From IMG/VR virus record IMGVR_UViG_3300036858_000014, positions 1 to 50,445 of that record: a DNA stretch of 50,445 nt; one strand, written 5' to 3'. The position numbers and the translations under genes are program-made. Each line of letters opens with the position of its first letter. Within the stretch, counting starts at the first letter, position 1. Positions 16,959 through 24,367 of this stretch are shown here, piece after piece. The notes under the pieces are model-generated. The model saw nothing but the letters and a program-made list of their open reading frames with translations. It made no database searches and had not been told where the DNA came from. The DNA is from a virus.

Positions 16959-17920
16959 GCGGTGTCAGCGCTTACAACAGGTTCTGCGGATGCGTCGGTG
17001 GTCAGCGTTTGCGTGTACAGTGCCGTGCTGTCATCCGCCTCGTATACCGTTAAGGTTGTGCCGACAATCGCGCTCCGATTTGCCAGCCGTGCGACCACGC
17101 CTAAGAGGCTACGCCCTGTTTTGGAATCCCCGTCTGCACTAGCCGCTGCATTCGTAAACGAACGCCGGATAAGATTATCGGCTATCTGGTTACGTAATGT
17201 TGCACTGATCTCTGTGAGTGACCGGGTAGCGCTTGACCAAACCGCTGCTGCAATAGCAAGGGCTGTTGGTGGTGTGGTGTAATCCGATGATGCGAGGCGA
17301 CTGCTCACGGCGGCATCAATCCGCCCTGTCACCGTAGGGGTTAACCCGACATCACTTAAGGCGGTATCAACTTCCGTATTGACTTGCGCGGCGGTCAAGG
17401 TGCTTAACCCGCTTTGTACCGCTGTCACACCTGCTCCACTTAACGCATAGCCCGTTTTGTCATTGTTGGTCGAAACCGTGACCCCGTTGGTTACGGCAGT
17501 TGTTGTGCCGATACTGCTAGCAGCTTTTGCATAACCATTGCCATCGTAATCGGATTCGAGGTTATCAGCGGCGGTTGTATCGCCACTCACTGCCGTTACG
17601 TTGACCGGAATATCGGTGTTCTCAGCCGGATACAACACTAACACGGTTGTTTTGGCGTTCACGCTGCTGGTTTTGACAATCACCGCAACCGTATCGGCAT
17701 TCATTTCAGCCGATGAAATATCTAAAAAATATATGCCACTAGCAGTCGCTATCTCAGTGGCTTCGTTGGTGCAATCGGCAAACGTACCCCCGTCGAGCGA
17801 GACTTCACTATCCAACCCCGCCGCGCCTGTGACCAAATCGCCTTCTTGGTCATAAATGGCAAAGGTGACACGAAAGGCGGTATTTTTGATGGGAATTGGT
17901 TTCGCGTCTGATGCAGCCAT
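16955..17920 (-). CDS. Fibre/decoration-like protein (321 aa)
   Basis: Residues 1-105 form a beta-rich domain (FRVTFAIYDQEGDLVTGA; SLDGGTFADCTNEATEI; GIYFLDISSAEMNADT) seen at the N terminus of phage fibre or decoration proteins. Residues about 130-250 are Thr/Ser/Ala-rich with NNDKTGYALSG, typical of trimeric fibre shafts. A final domain (SAIVGTTLTVYEADDS) is beta-rich. It probably belongs to the virion surface. No catalytic residues seen. Confidence 0.6.
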   Translation of the reverse strand: MAASDAKPIPIKNTAFRVTFAIYDQEGDLVTGAAGLDSEVSLDGGTFADCTNEATEIATASGIYFLDISSAEMNADTVAVIVKTSSVNAKTTVLVLYPAENTDIPVNVTAVSGDTTAADNLESDYDGNGYAKAASSIGTTTAVTNGVTVSTNNDKTGYALSGAGVTAVQSGLSTLTAAQVNTEVDTALSDVGLTPTVTGRIDAAVSSRLASSDYTTPPTALAIAAAVWSSATRSLTEISATLRNQIADNLIRRSFTNAAASADGDSKTGRSLLGVVARLANRSAIVGTTLTVYEADDSTALYTQTLTTDASAEPVVSADTA

Positions 17921-18543
17921 TAAAACGTCCTTACGCGGCGATAGTTACTCATGTACGGTACATACTGCCCCCGTATTTGTGGGGGTTGCGGGGTATACGC
18001 CCCGCCGTTCCACTGATCTATGCGGATTGTCGTATCAGGTAATGTAAACGATACATCACCCGCGCCGCTGTAGGTCGCATCAGTGGTACTCCCGATGAAT
18101 ACAAACGGGTTCGCGCCTGTTTTATACCATGAACTCAGTTCCGTACCGTACAACCGAATACCGATCCAATCACCTGCACTCACCTCCTGATTAGCGGCTT
18201 GCAACACAACCGCCGTTACAGGTGCGTCAATACGAATAAGCGCAATCGTATCCGTGCCTGCATTACGGGTGTAGCGTACTGCGTACCCGGTAAGCGTTAC
18301 AATACTCCCAATGTTTTGCACCCGCACCCCTAAATCGGTACTCGTGCCAACGCCGGGAAGCGTTGTAATCGGCATCGCCGCCCATGCATCCGCCCAATTC
18401 TCAGGGGTGTAGATACACACAGCAGGCGCAACACTTGCCGCTAACTGATTACTGGTAATCGTTGCTGTACCTGCGAGGTTCGTATAATTCGCACCAAGCG
18501 AAGCACGGTTGAAATCGTCTACTAAAGGCGGGTTAAAAGCCAC
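17920..18543 (-). CDS. Concanavalin-like lectin/adhesin domain protein
   Basis: This 207-residue protein begins DDFNRASLGANYTNLAG, the start of a laminin-G/concanavalin-like jelly-roll fold, and continues with the alternating strands of that fold (GVRVQNIGS, GYAVRYTRNAG, IGIRLYGTELSSWY). Such domains bind sugars or decorate virions. The start is GTG at 18543 behind GAAGGG. It is the first gene of the late operon after the promoter-terminator pair at 18619-18699. Confidence 0.65.
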   Translation of the reverse strand: MAFNPPLVDDFNRASLGANYTNLAGTATITSNQLAASVAPAVCIYTPENWADAWAAMPITTLPGVGTSTDLGVRVQNIGSIVTLTGYAVRYTRNAGTDTIALIRIDAPVTAVVLQAANQEVSAGDWIGIRLYGTELSSWYKTGANPFVFIGSTTDATYSGAGDVSFTLPDTTIRIDQWNGGAYTPQPPQIRGQYVPYMSNYRRVRTF

Positions 18544-18618
18544 ACAATACCCTTCCCCGTCCCGGCTAGGACAGCACGATAGCCGGGAGAGGCTTCTAAG
18601 GGAGAAGATGATGTTGCA

Positions 18619-18652
18619 ACAAAAAAAGCGATTACGGGGGAGGTAATCGCTT
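18619..18652 (-). terminator. Strong intrinsic terminator at the head of the late operon
   Basis: A perfect 10-bp stem (AAGCGATTAC with GTAATCGCTT, 7-base loop) is followed on the minus strand by seven Ts. It ends the upstream early transcript, but it also lies only about 10-45 bases downstream of the start predicted for the promoter at 18670-18699, so late transcription must pass it. Confidence 0.9.
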
Positions 18653-18669
18653 ATCGCTGCTAAGTATAG

Positions 18670-18699
18670 ATAATACCGCTATTATGCGAGGAAAGTCAA
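18670..18699 (-). promoter_or_regulatory. Putative late promoter
   Basis: TTGACT (18699-18694), an 18-base spacer and TATTAT (18675-18670) form a strong sigma70-type promoter on the minus strand. No other strong promoter is seen before the head genes, so it is the best candidate for the long late operon. Confidence 0.75.
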
Positions 18700-18702
18700 G
18701 TT

Positions 18703-19131
18703 TCAGTCAATTAACTTTAGCGAGGCCGCTTCATTCTGCGCTTGGATATAATACTGCCGCGCCACGTTGATAAACTCGCTGTTCAGCACATCCCGTACAT
18801 ACATAAACGTAATCGTCGGATAGCCGTTTTTTTGCATCGCCCCGGCTATTGCCTGATACAACACCATCCCATACAAGCCCTCTTTAACCTTTTCGCCGTT
18901 TCGGATAATTGGCTGTCGATACTTTAACTCTAGCTTAAGCATGGTATCTTCCATCGGAAGCAGTTTGGGGATAAACGGCGTCTTCGTGGCTTGCACTTCA
19001 GTCGCGCGGCTGCTTGCGTTCGTCTGTACCACGCTGTGCAGACCAGCGGCCTTTTTGCTGCTGTCAGCTAAATGGTCAACTTGAACAGCACGAACGTCTA
19101 GTGATAAGTCAGGGGTATGATCATAGGGCAT
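18703..19131 (-). CDS. Hypothetical protein just upstream of the late promoter (142 aa)
   Basis: The start MPYDHTPDL at 19131 is chosen because GAGGTGA precedes it and because a longer frame would run through the promoter at 19157-19186. The protein has a polar N-terminal half and a helical C-terminal half (GLYGMVLYQAIAGAMQKNG). No family recognised. It occupies the position that lambda Q holds relative to the late promoter, so a role in late control is possible but unproven. Confidence 0.6.
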   Translation of the reverse strand: MPYDHTPDLSLDVRAVQVDHLADSSKKAAGLHSVVQTNASSRATEVQATKTPFIPKLLPMEDTMLKLELKYRQPIIRNGEKVKEGLYGMVLYQAIAGAMQKNGYPTITFMYVRDVLNSEFINVARQYYIQAQNEAASLKLID

Positions 19132-19156
19132 TTTGGCGTCACCTCTAAATGCCCCT

Positions 19157-19186
19157 AGTATAATACGGTTATTACAAATCAAGCAA
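19157..19186 (-). promoter_or_regulatory. Promoter for the gene at 18703-19131
   Basis: Minus-strand TTGCTT, an 18-base spacer and TATACT. It lies 26 bases before the ATG at 19131. Confidence 0.55.
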
Positions 19187-19191
19187 GTTAC

Positions 19192-19458
19192 CTACACATC
19201 CCACGTATGCCGATACCAGCGCACCCCTAAACGATAAACGGTTGGCTTTACTTCAAAGTGCGTATTCACATAGTGCGCTAACCGCTTCAAATCCCCCTCT
19301 AGCGGTTTCCAATGGCACTCAAACGGGCGTCTATCGTCATAGTATGAGAACACCATTGAGACATCACCGCTACCGTGTGAACCGAACGTAAATGCATCCG
19401 CTTGTTTCAGGTAGTCGAGAATGTCGTCTACAGTCAGTTCTAGCCACGAAGTCGCCAT
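19192..19458 (-). CDS. Hypothetical protein (88 aa)
   Basis: A small soluble protein beginning MATSWLELTVDDI and rich in aromatic residues toward the end (YRLGVRWYRHTWDV). It is the last member of the early cluster before the separate promoter at 19157. No family recognised. Confidence 0.6.
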   Translation of the reverse strand: MATSWLELTVDDILDYLKQADAFTFGSHGSGDVSMVFSYYDDRRPFECHWKPLEGDLKRLAHYVNTHFEVKPTVYRLGVRWYRHTWDV

Positions 19459-19461
19459 CCC

Positions 19462-19800
19462 CTATTCCTTCCCTAATCGCCGTTTCATCAATTCATACGC
19501 GGCCTGTATCGCCTCGTCCACATCGTAGTGCGTATCATTCATGGTATAACCGCCGCAATTCAGAACACCGTACTCATCTACCCAAGTAATCGGCGCGTCC
19601 GCTACCGTCCACCCTTCTTTAGCGCACAGTTCACGCCACAACGGACGCAAGGTTGGCTCATGTTGGGCGATACGCAATGCGGCATACTCATTGTGATAAT
19701 GGTCTATTGCAAGTTCGCAGTCGATAATGGTTCTCCGTAACTTTTCAATGGCTGCATGAATGGCGTTACAGGTTGCGTCATAGGTTGTGCTGTTTTCCAT
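19462..19800 (-). CDS. Hypothetical protein (112 aa)
   Basis: The first half is helical, possibly coiled coil (IHAAIEKLRRTIIDCELAID). The second half holds ITWVDEYGVLNCGGYTMND. It lies 3 bases upstream of the next gene. No family recognised. Confidence 0.6.
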   Translation of the reverse strand: MENSTTYDATCNAIHAAIEKLRRTIIDCELAIDHYHNEYAALRIAQHEPTLRPLWRELCAKEGWTVADAPITWVDEYGVLNCGGYTMNDTHYDVDEAIQAAYELMKRRLGKE

Positions 19801-19808
19801 ACTATCCC

Positions 19809-20030
19809 CTACTCCAACCCCGGATACGCCCGCATATCCGCACCGTCTACCAGCGCCGCATTGCGCGACGGGTAGCCCTGCCAGCTTTGGATAGCGTCTA
19901 GTGGATAAATAACTGTACCGTCATGATCTGTGTAGACGTACAAAAACTTATCCATAATGGATACTAATAATCTACTTTGCGCCTCATGCGTAATCAGGTT
20001 GCCAGATACAGGCGTGATGAGTAGAAACAT
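19809..20030 (-). CDS. Hypothetical protein (73 aa)
   Basis: It starts MFLLITPVSG, 4 bases after the regulator gene's stop. An alternative internal start (MDKFLYVYTD) would give a shorter protein. It has no membrane segment beyond the hydrophobic N-terminal strand. Function unknown. Confidence 0.5.
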   Translation of the reverse strand: MFLLITPVSGNLITHEAQSRLLVSIMDKFLYVYTDHDGTVIYPLDAIQSWQGYPSRNAALVDGADMRAYPGLE

Positions 20031-20034
20031 GGTT

Positions 20035-20559
20035 TTATTTACCCCCTATTGCATTGCACTGTGGGCAGGGGTTGCCTGCAATGACTGAATCGCAACCGCA
20101 ATAACGGCATTGGGTAGTCTTGCCCGATGGTACAAAATGCGTATCAATTTCACCGTTGCATAATTCGTCCATTGTCATTCCAAACACCGCCGCTAACTTG
20201 CGAACGGTTTTCATTTGCGGTTCATGGTTCTGAACCTCTAAGTTGTTGATACTACCCTGCCCTACACCTAGTTTTTTGGCTAAATCCCATTGTGACCAAT
20301 TACGCTGTAAACGGTACGCCCGCACTCGTTTACCGAATGTCATTTCCTGTGCAGGTAATTCAATCCCGAAAACTGACACATCCACACCGAGCGCGTCTGC
20401 ATACCGCTGAACCGTTTTGAACTGCGGACGGGTATCACGTAATTCCATATAGGCTACACTGCTAGGGTCAACGTTTAACCGTTTAGCAAGCTGCATTTGT
20501 GATAACCCAAGCCGCGTACGCACTTCTCGTAATTGTTGCCCAAACGTTTTCTCTGTCAT
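20035..20559 (-). CDS. Double XRE-type regulator with zinc ribbon
   Basis: This 174-residue protein has two complete Cro/CI-type helix-turn-helix domains in tandem. The first spans about 7-64 (LSQMQLAKRLNVDPSSVAYM), the second about 74-132 (WSQWDLAKKLGVGQGSINNL). A C-terminal ribbon carries Cys 151, 154, 156, 165 and 168. One polypeptide could contact two half-sites by itself, making it a good candidate for binding one of the palindromes in this genome. It is the only CI-like repressor candidate seen. Confidence 0.85.
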   Translation of the reverse strand: MTEKTFGQQLREVRTRLGLSQMQLAKRLNVDPSSVAYMELRDTRPQFKTVQRYADALGVDVSVFGIELPAQEMTFGKRVRAYRLQRNWSQWDLAKKLGVGQGSINNLEVQNHEPQMKTVRKLAAVFGMTMDELCNGEIDTHFVPSGKTTQCRYCGCDSVIAGNPCPQCNAIGGK

Positions 20560-20564
20560 TATCC

Positions 20565-20780
20565 CTACTTACCTCCCCCAACTAACTCTATACATTCATT
20601 GCGGGTGTACCCCTCACTTCTGACACATTCCATCACAGCGGCATTACGACACTCAAAAGTGGTACTGCATATCTGATCTGTCGCAAGGGCATATATATAC
20701 CATGCTACTAAGCCAATCAGCACTAAAACTGCAAAAGCCGCCATAACCATTGCTGTTTTGAAAAGCCAATCACCCATCAT
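20565..20780 (-). CDS. Small membrane protein with Cys-rich ectodomain, copy A
   Basis: This 71-residue protein has one hydrophobic segment (about 7-32) and a C-terminal domain with CSTTFECRNAAVMECV and YTRNECIELVGGGK. The same C-terminal plan occurs in the next gene upstream. Four cysteines could form two disulfides outside the membrane. Small phage membrane proteins of this shape often act in superinfection exclusion, but that is inference. Confidence 0.7.
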   Translation of the reverse strand: MMGDWLFKTAMVMAAFAVLVLIGLVAWYIYALATDQICSTTFECRNAAVMECVRSEGYTRNECIELVGGGK

Positions 20781-20782
20781 CC

Positions 20783-20998
20783 CTACTTACCCCCTCCGAT
20801 TAACTCTATGCATTCTTCACGGGTATACCGTTCGTCCTTCATGCACAATTCAACTTGCTCATTACGACAATAATAGGTCATCATCTCATCAGTTGAACTA
20901 CATGGATTGCTAATTACATGAAACAAAAGCAACCCTAACGCCACAAGAACGAAAACGATAATCAGTGCAAACCCCTTTTCTAATATCCAGTCAAACAT
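20783..20998 (-). CDS. Small membrane protein with Cys-rich ectodomain, copy B
   Basis: This 71-residue paralogue of the neighbouring gene has a hydrophobic segment at about 8-28, then CSSTDEMMTYYCRNEQVELC and YTREECIELIGGGK. The ends of the two proteins align without gaps, and the genes are 2 bases apart, so they arose by tandem duplication. The membrane segments have diverged more than the cysteine domain, which suggests the ectodomain is the selected part. Confidence 0.7.
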   Translation of the reverse strand: MFDWILEKGFALIIVFVLVALGLLLFHVISNPCSSTDEMMTYYCRNEQVELCMKDERYTREECIELIGGGK

Positions 20999-21001
20999 TG
21001 C

Positions 21002-21586
21002 TCATTCTCCCCTTAGCTTCATTAACTCATCTATCAGTTCATCCAATTTCGCGGGCGACAATTTCGCCGCCAGCTTTGCCGCATTCAGCGGCATATTCGA
21101 CATAGATAGGCTTACCGTTGCCCTACCCCCAACTTCCCCGCCAATCTCTGCCTCTAACCGCGCCGCGCTCCACCCGTTTGCTATCGCCAGTGCGAGCCAG
21201 TCGTGTAACACCGTATCGTCTTTAATGCGCGTAATCCTCTGGAAATGGGCAAACGACAGCGTATCCGCATCCAGCGCCGCCTTATACCGTTCACGCCATG
21301 TCGCGTCGAAACGGCGGCACACAACCGCGCAATTGCGAACCGTGCCGTTTGCGTACCGTTCCATGTACTGCGATGCATCTTCACCCCATACCGCCTCCCC
21401 TGCTATCCACGCATCCCCGACCCACCACTGCACACTCTTTTCAACAGTGGTTAGCCAGTGTAACCCGTTTCCCCATGCGGCTAACGTGATGCCGGGGCGT
21501 AGCGATAGCGTGTAGGGCGTGAGTTCAAAGTGAGCGAGCGGGGAGGGCTTTGTCATTTCGTCATGACATTGAATAGCGGTAGTCAT
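21002..21586 (-). CDS. LmbU-like DNA-binding protein
   Basis: This 194-residue protein contains VQWWVGDAWIAGEAVWGE followed by LSFAHFQRITRIKDD and LAIANGWSAARLEAEI. This order (WWxGD, Glu-rich turn, LSFxH, late GWS) matches LmbU-type regulators and related plasmid/phage proteins of actinobacteria and other bacteria. A role in gene regulation or plasmid maintenance is likely. The match is by motif memory only. Confidence 0.5.
   Translation of the reverse strand: MTTAIQCHDEMTKPSPLAHFELTPYTLSLRPGITLAAWGNGLHWLTTVEKSVQWWVGDAWIAGEAVWGEDASQYMERYANGTVRNCAVVCRRFDATWRERYKAALDADTLSFAHFQRITRIKDDTVLHDWLALAIANGWSAARLEAEIGGEVGGRATVSLSMSNMPLNAAKLAAKLSPAKLDELIDELMKLRGE
21552..21567. repeat. Dispersed palindrome site 3 (GTCAT-TTCGTC-ATGAC)
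   Basis: Its full 18-bp sequence is the reverse complement of site 7 at 42226. It lies at the very start of the LmbU-like gene, just after its ATG. Confidence 0.7.
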
Positions 21587-21852
21587 TCGTCTTTCGCCTT
21601 ACGCTTGATAGCGGGTTCAGTTTCACCATAAGCGGTGTGTGTCAAGAGAACCACTAAGACAGCGGCAATAATGATAACCACAGCACCTAAACCACCGAAA
21701 ACACGGCCTAATACGTCAATTATGACGGCCAGTGTTACCGCAATAATGCCTAGCCCTCCCATACCGATAACTACAGATGTCAGCGCTACTAAAAACGCCC
21801 GCAACAAACGCGGCAAGCGTAACCACTGGAAACGAACATATTCTTTTGTCAT
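21583..21852 (-). CDS. Two-segment membrane protein (89 aa)
   Basis: A basic N terminus is followed by two long hydrophobic segments (about 16-45 and 52-71) joined by a short Gly-rich turn, then a charged tail (AIKRKAKDE). It is ATGA-coupled to the genes on both sides. It could be a holin-like or exclusion protein, but it lies in the early block, which favours a host-membrane function. Confidence 0.6.
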   Translation of the reverse strand: MTKEYVRFQWLRLPRLLRAFLVALTSVVIGMGGLGIIAVTLAVIIDVLGRVFGGLGAVVIIIAAVLVVLLTHTAYGETEPAIKRKAKDE

Positions 21853-22157
21853 TCTGTCACCCCATAAGCGTGTAACGCGCGAAAGGTATAATCTTCTAAA
21901 ACGATCAACGCATCATCTATGCTGTATACGACATCCACCTGCCCATTCCATTTGCTATGCCATTCCTTTTCATCCTCAGTGAGCTTGGCTTTAGGCATCT
22001 TGACTTCCATAAGCAGGTTATAGCCTTTCCATGATACGAGTAAATCCGGTACACCTTTGGCGCTCAACTGCTGTACTACCGCGCCCATAGCTACTAGCGC
22101 GTCGATAATCGCCCGTTCGTTTGCATCCCGTTTTGCCGCGCGTCTATTCAGACTCAT
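21849..22157 (-). CDS. VRR-NUC-type nuclease
   Basis: This 102-residue protein has the minimal VRR-NUC fold. GVPDLLVSWKGYNLLMEVKM provides the PD...ExK metal-binding residues, and a conserved-looking ALxxxEKEWHSKW-type region follows. VRR-NUC proteins cut branched or Holliday-junction DNA and are common in phage replication modules. It fits the recombination role of the Rad52-like protein at 32087-32782. Confidence 0.8.
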   Translation of the reverse strand: MSLNRRAAKRDANERAIIDALVAMGAVVQQLSAKGVPDLLVSWKGYNLLMEVKMPKAKLTEDEKEWHSKWNGQVDVVYSIDDALIVLEDYTFRALHAYGVTE

Positions 22158-22371
22158 CTTGCACCCCTAGCAACGCTGCTAACTCGCGTTCTGTTACAAG
22201 TAACTCGTTGTAACTTATCCTATATTCGTCTGCGTAATAGGATGCGTCGTAAGCAAGCCAAGCCTTGCGAAACCTATCACTTGCCGCCCGCAACGCGGCC
22301 AACTCGCGTTCTAACTGCACAATACGCGCTTCCGCCTCAAGTGGTTTGTGCTTGAACAGGTTGTTATCCAT
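22144..22371 (-). CDS. Coiled-coil hypothetical protein (75 aa)
   Basis: The start MDNNLFKHK at 22371 overlaps the upstream stop. The N-terminal half is a heptad-like helix (ARIVQLERELAALRAASDRF). It probably oligomerises. No family recognised. Confidence 0.55.
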   Translation of the reverse strand: MDNNLFKHKPLEAEARIVQLERELAALRAASDRFRKAWLAYDASYYADEYRISYNELLVTERELAALLGVQDESE

Positions 22372-22594
22372 TGTCTTTTGCCTCGCTCCGCAGTCTGTTT
22401 TCATCAGTAATTGCAATGGCATCTAAAATAATGCAGTCCTCATTGTGCCAATCGCCAGCATGTCCACAGTGCGGGCATCCATCATCTAGGCCACGCGCCC
22501 AATAGCGGTCTAAAAGATCAACCGCATGGGTAATCGTGGCGTGGAGCAATACCCTATCCCGTGATTGTGCTAGTGTTCTTGATTGATTATCCAT
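22364..22594 (-). CDS. Small zinc-finger-like protein (76 aa)
   Basis: CPHCGHAGDWHNEDC offers two Cys and two His/Cys ligands, a likely zinc knuckle, within a short helical protein. It overlaps neighbours on both sides. Such proteins in early phage operons often bind nucleic acid or host proteins; the target is unknown. Confidence 0.6.
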   Translation of the reverse strand: MDNQSRTLAQSRDRVLLHATITHAVDLLDRYWARGLDDGCPHCGHAGDWHNEDCIILDAIAITDENRLRSEAKDNG

Positions 22595-22811
22595 GTCGCG
22601 CCGCCTCCTCGTTTAGTCCCGCCAGTCCGTTTAGCTTGTCGATACCCTCTTGCCACGTCTCCCATTGGGTTACAACGTGGCGTGTTACATCGTATAACGT
22701 GCCGTCGCCTTCAAACCACAGCCCTAGCTCGTAATGGTCGTTCTTATCCAATGCATAGGCGCTCTTCTGGAAACGGGCAAAAGCTTCGTAAAGCTCAATT
22801 AGAGACTTCAT
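22587..22811 (-). CDS. Hypothetical protein (74 aa)
   Basis: A small acidic helical protein beginning MKSLIELYEAFARF, just downstream of the ParR-like gene. No motif recognised. Confidence 0.55.
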   Translation of the reverse strand: MKSLIELYEAFARFQKSAYALDKNDHYELGLWFEGDGTLYDVTRHVVTQWETWQEGIDKLNGLAGLNEEAARHG

Positions 22812-22813
22812 GA

Positions 22814-23212
22814 TTATTCATCCCCTCGTGCTTGGCGTTGACGTTCGATAAACGACTTAGCAAAGCTGGCAGCAAACGGTGATACATCCCCACCGTCAAA
22901 CTCGTTATCATCAGGTGTGGAACTTTGAACCCTAAAACCGCCCTTACGAACCTCGCGCAAAAGGTCTTTAGCGAAATCCTCAAATAGCCCTTGAATAGCG
23001 TTCAAGGATATGCCGTTTAACTCGCGTGTGTACATTTCGGGCGTCTTGCCATTGGTTCGTAAAATTGCATCCTGCGCAATCGCCTTGAACGTAAACCCTT
23101 TTTCAATGAGACGGTCAATAGCTGCCAGCGTATCAATTTCCACTTGACCGCTGGCAGGATTGAGGCGCATTGTAAAATAACGCGCCTCACTTGTCTTTTC
23201 ACGTTTTGCCAT
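22814..23212 (-). CDS. ParR-like partner of the actin-like ATPase
   Basis: This 132-residue protein begins immediately after the ParM-like gene. Its N-terminal part (ARYFTMRLNPASGQVEIDTL, then KGFTFKAIAQDAI) suits a strand-helix-helix DNA-binding fold. Its C terminus is charged and flexible (DDNEFDGGD), as in ParR proteins that cap the actin filament. The assignment relies mainly on gene order (parM then parR), since ParR sequences are poorly conserved. The start at 23212 has GGGG 7 bases upstream. Confidence 0.5.
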   Translation of the reverse strand: MAKREKTSEARYFTMRLNPASGQVEIDTLAAIDRLIEKGFTFKAIAQDAILRTNGKTPEMYTRELNGISLNAIQGLFEDFAKDLLREVRKGGFRVQSSTPDDNEFDGGDVSPFAASFAKSFIERQRQARGDE

Positions 23213-24243
23213 TACCACGCCCCTACCAAGCGCATAAGCGCTCCGACCTTTGCAAGCCCAAACACGTTAGCGAATTTCATCAAATCGCGGTTCTGTTCTG
23301 CGAAGATGAAATCAATACGCGGGTAGGATTGCACCAGCGCGTCATGAATCAGCGCCGCGCCGCCGCCCGTAAGCAGGATGTTGTCGAAGTTTGCCGCGCC
23401 GCCCGCTTCTTCGATGATCTGAATCACATCGTTGACCAGCGCTTGCATCACCGCGCCCGCTTCTTCTTGGCAGTCAATGGTGATGTTACCGAATTTGTAG
23501 CGCCCATTGAGAATAGCATCCTCAACACGGCGAATATCCAAATCGCCAGCATCACGAAATAACGTCCGGTTGTTTGCCCGCAACATGCTTTCAAAATCGT
23601 TGGTCATGTTGATAACGCCCGCGCGGGTAGACTTCAAACTGAGGGTGTCGATATTGCCGCCGGGGTCAACTGCTGCCACGTCCGTTGTATGTCCGCCGCA
23701 GTCAAGAACTAACGTTGTCACGTCGCGCAACGGATTCTTTTTGCGTTCCTCCCCACGTTCCGTCAAAGTGTAGTGTGAATAGCCCGCAATCGGTTCATCG
23801 GCTGTCATCACCTCGCGCACCTGATAGGTAAATTCGCCGTTGCGCGTTTCCACCTGCCAGATACCCTTTGCAGATAACACAATATCCCGCGCGTATTCCA
23901 CATCACCGGGGGCGTGTGAAGCAAACAAAGTGATGTTGCCCATATCCCGCGAAAACGTTTCACTGAGGGCGCAGGCAAGGGCAAACCCGTAATACTGCTG
24001 CGTGTATCGCGCCGCGCCGCGTGGTTTTTCTTTGAGCGTATAACGCCGCGCAGCATCACCAAATGCTAACGGTTGCCCATTCACGCGCAAGATACCGCTA
24101 GGCGGCTTGCCATTGCCACAAGCCCGCCGCCAGTCCGCTTCACTCAGCATCGCCAGCGCATGTCGCGCATCTGCATACTTGTGCTGTTTTGGAAAAAACC
24201 ACTTCCAACGGGCATTCCCAAAGTCTAAAACAAAATCAACCAT
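23212..24243 (-). CDS. parM: ParM/Alp-type actin-like segregation ATPase
   Basis: This 343-residue protein has the actin/Hsp70 ATP site: FVLDFGNARWKW at 4-15 (phosphate 1), LVLDCGGHTTDVA at 178-190 (phosphate 2) and LLTGGGAALI at 290-299 (adenosine). ParM filaments push plasmid copies apart through a ParR-centromere complex. The start at 24243 is set by AAAGGAC upstream; the frame extends 11 codons further without a ribosome site. It has its own promoter (24300-24328) and short repeats in the leader that could be the centromere. It implies stable, unintegrated inheritance. Confidence 0.88.
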   Translation of the reverse strand: MVDFVLDFGNARWKWFFPKQHKYADARHALAMLSEADWRRACGNGKPPSGILRVNGQPLAFGDAARRYTLKEKPRGAARYTQQYYGFALACALSETFSRDMGNITLFASHAPGDVEYARDIVLSAKGIWQVETRNGEFTYQVREVMTADEPIAGYSHYTLTERGEERKKNPLRDVTTLVLDCGGHTTDVAAVDPGGNIDTLSLKSTRAGVINMTNDFESMLRANNRTLFRDAGDLDIRRVEDAILNGRYKFGNITIDCQEEAGAVMQALVNDVIQIIEEAGGAANFDNILLTGGGAALIHDALVQSYPRIDFIFAEQNRDLMKFANVFGLAKVGALMRLVGAW

Positions 24244-24253
24244 ATATGTCCTT

Positions 24254-24300
24254 TCGATTATACGTTTATGGGTCATAAACTACGTTTACGCCCGTTTATA
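24254..24300. repeat. Candidate centromere/operator repeats upstream of the ParM-like gene
   Basis: Between the promoter and the ParM start, the element TAAACG (or ATAAACGTA) appears three times on the minus strand, two in one direction within ACGTTTATG and ACGTTTACG contexts. Plasmid ParM operons carry their ParR-binding centromere at this very place, so this is the first site to test. Confidence 0.4.
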
Positions 24301-24328
24301 TTATCGGTCAATATGGCTGATTTGTCAA
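24300..24328 (-). promoter_or_regulatory. Promoter of the ParM-like operon
   Basis: TTGACA, a 17-base spacer and GATAAT on the minus strand. Just upstream (24336-24362) a GTCCATA/TATGGAC inverted repeat with a 13-base gap could hold an operator. Confidence 0.8.
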
Positions 24329-24367
24329 GTTACAGCGTCCATACTATCCGTTGCATTATGGACGCCC

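Noticed and set aside
23604-23620. Further copy of the dispersed palindrome (GTCATGTTGAT...)
   Set aside because: Only one arm matches; without ATGAC at the right distance it is a chance half-site.
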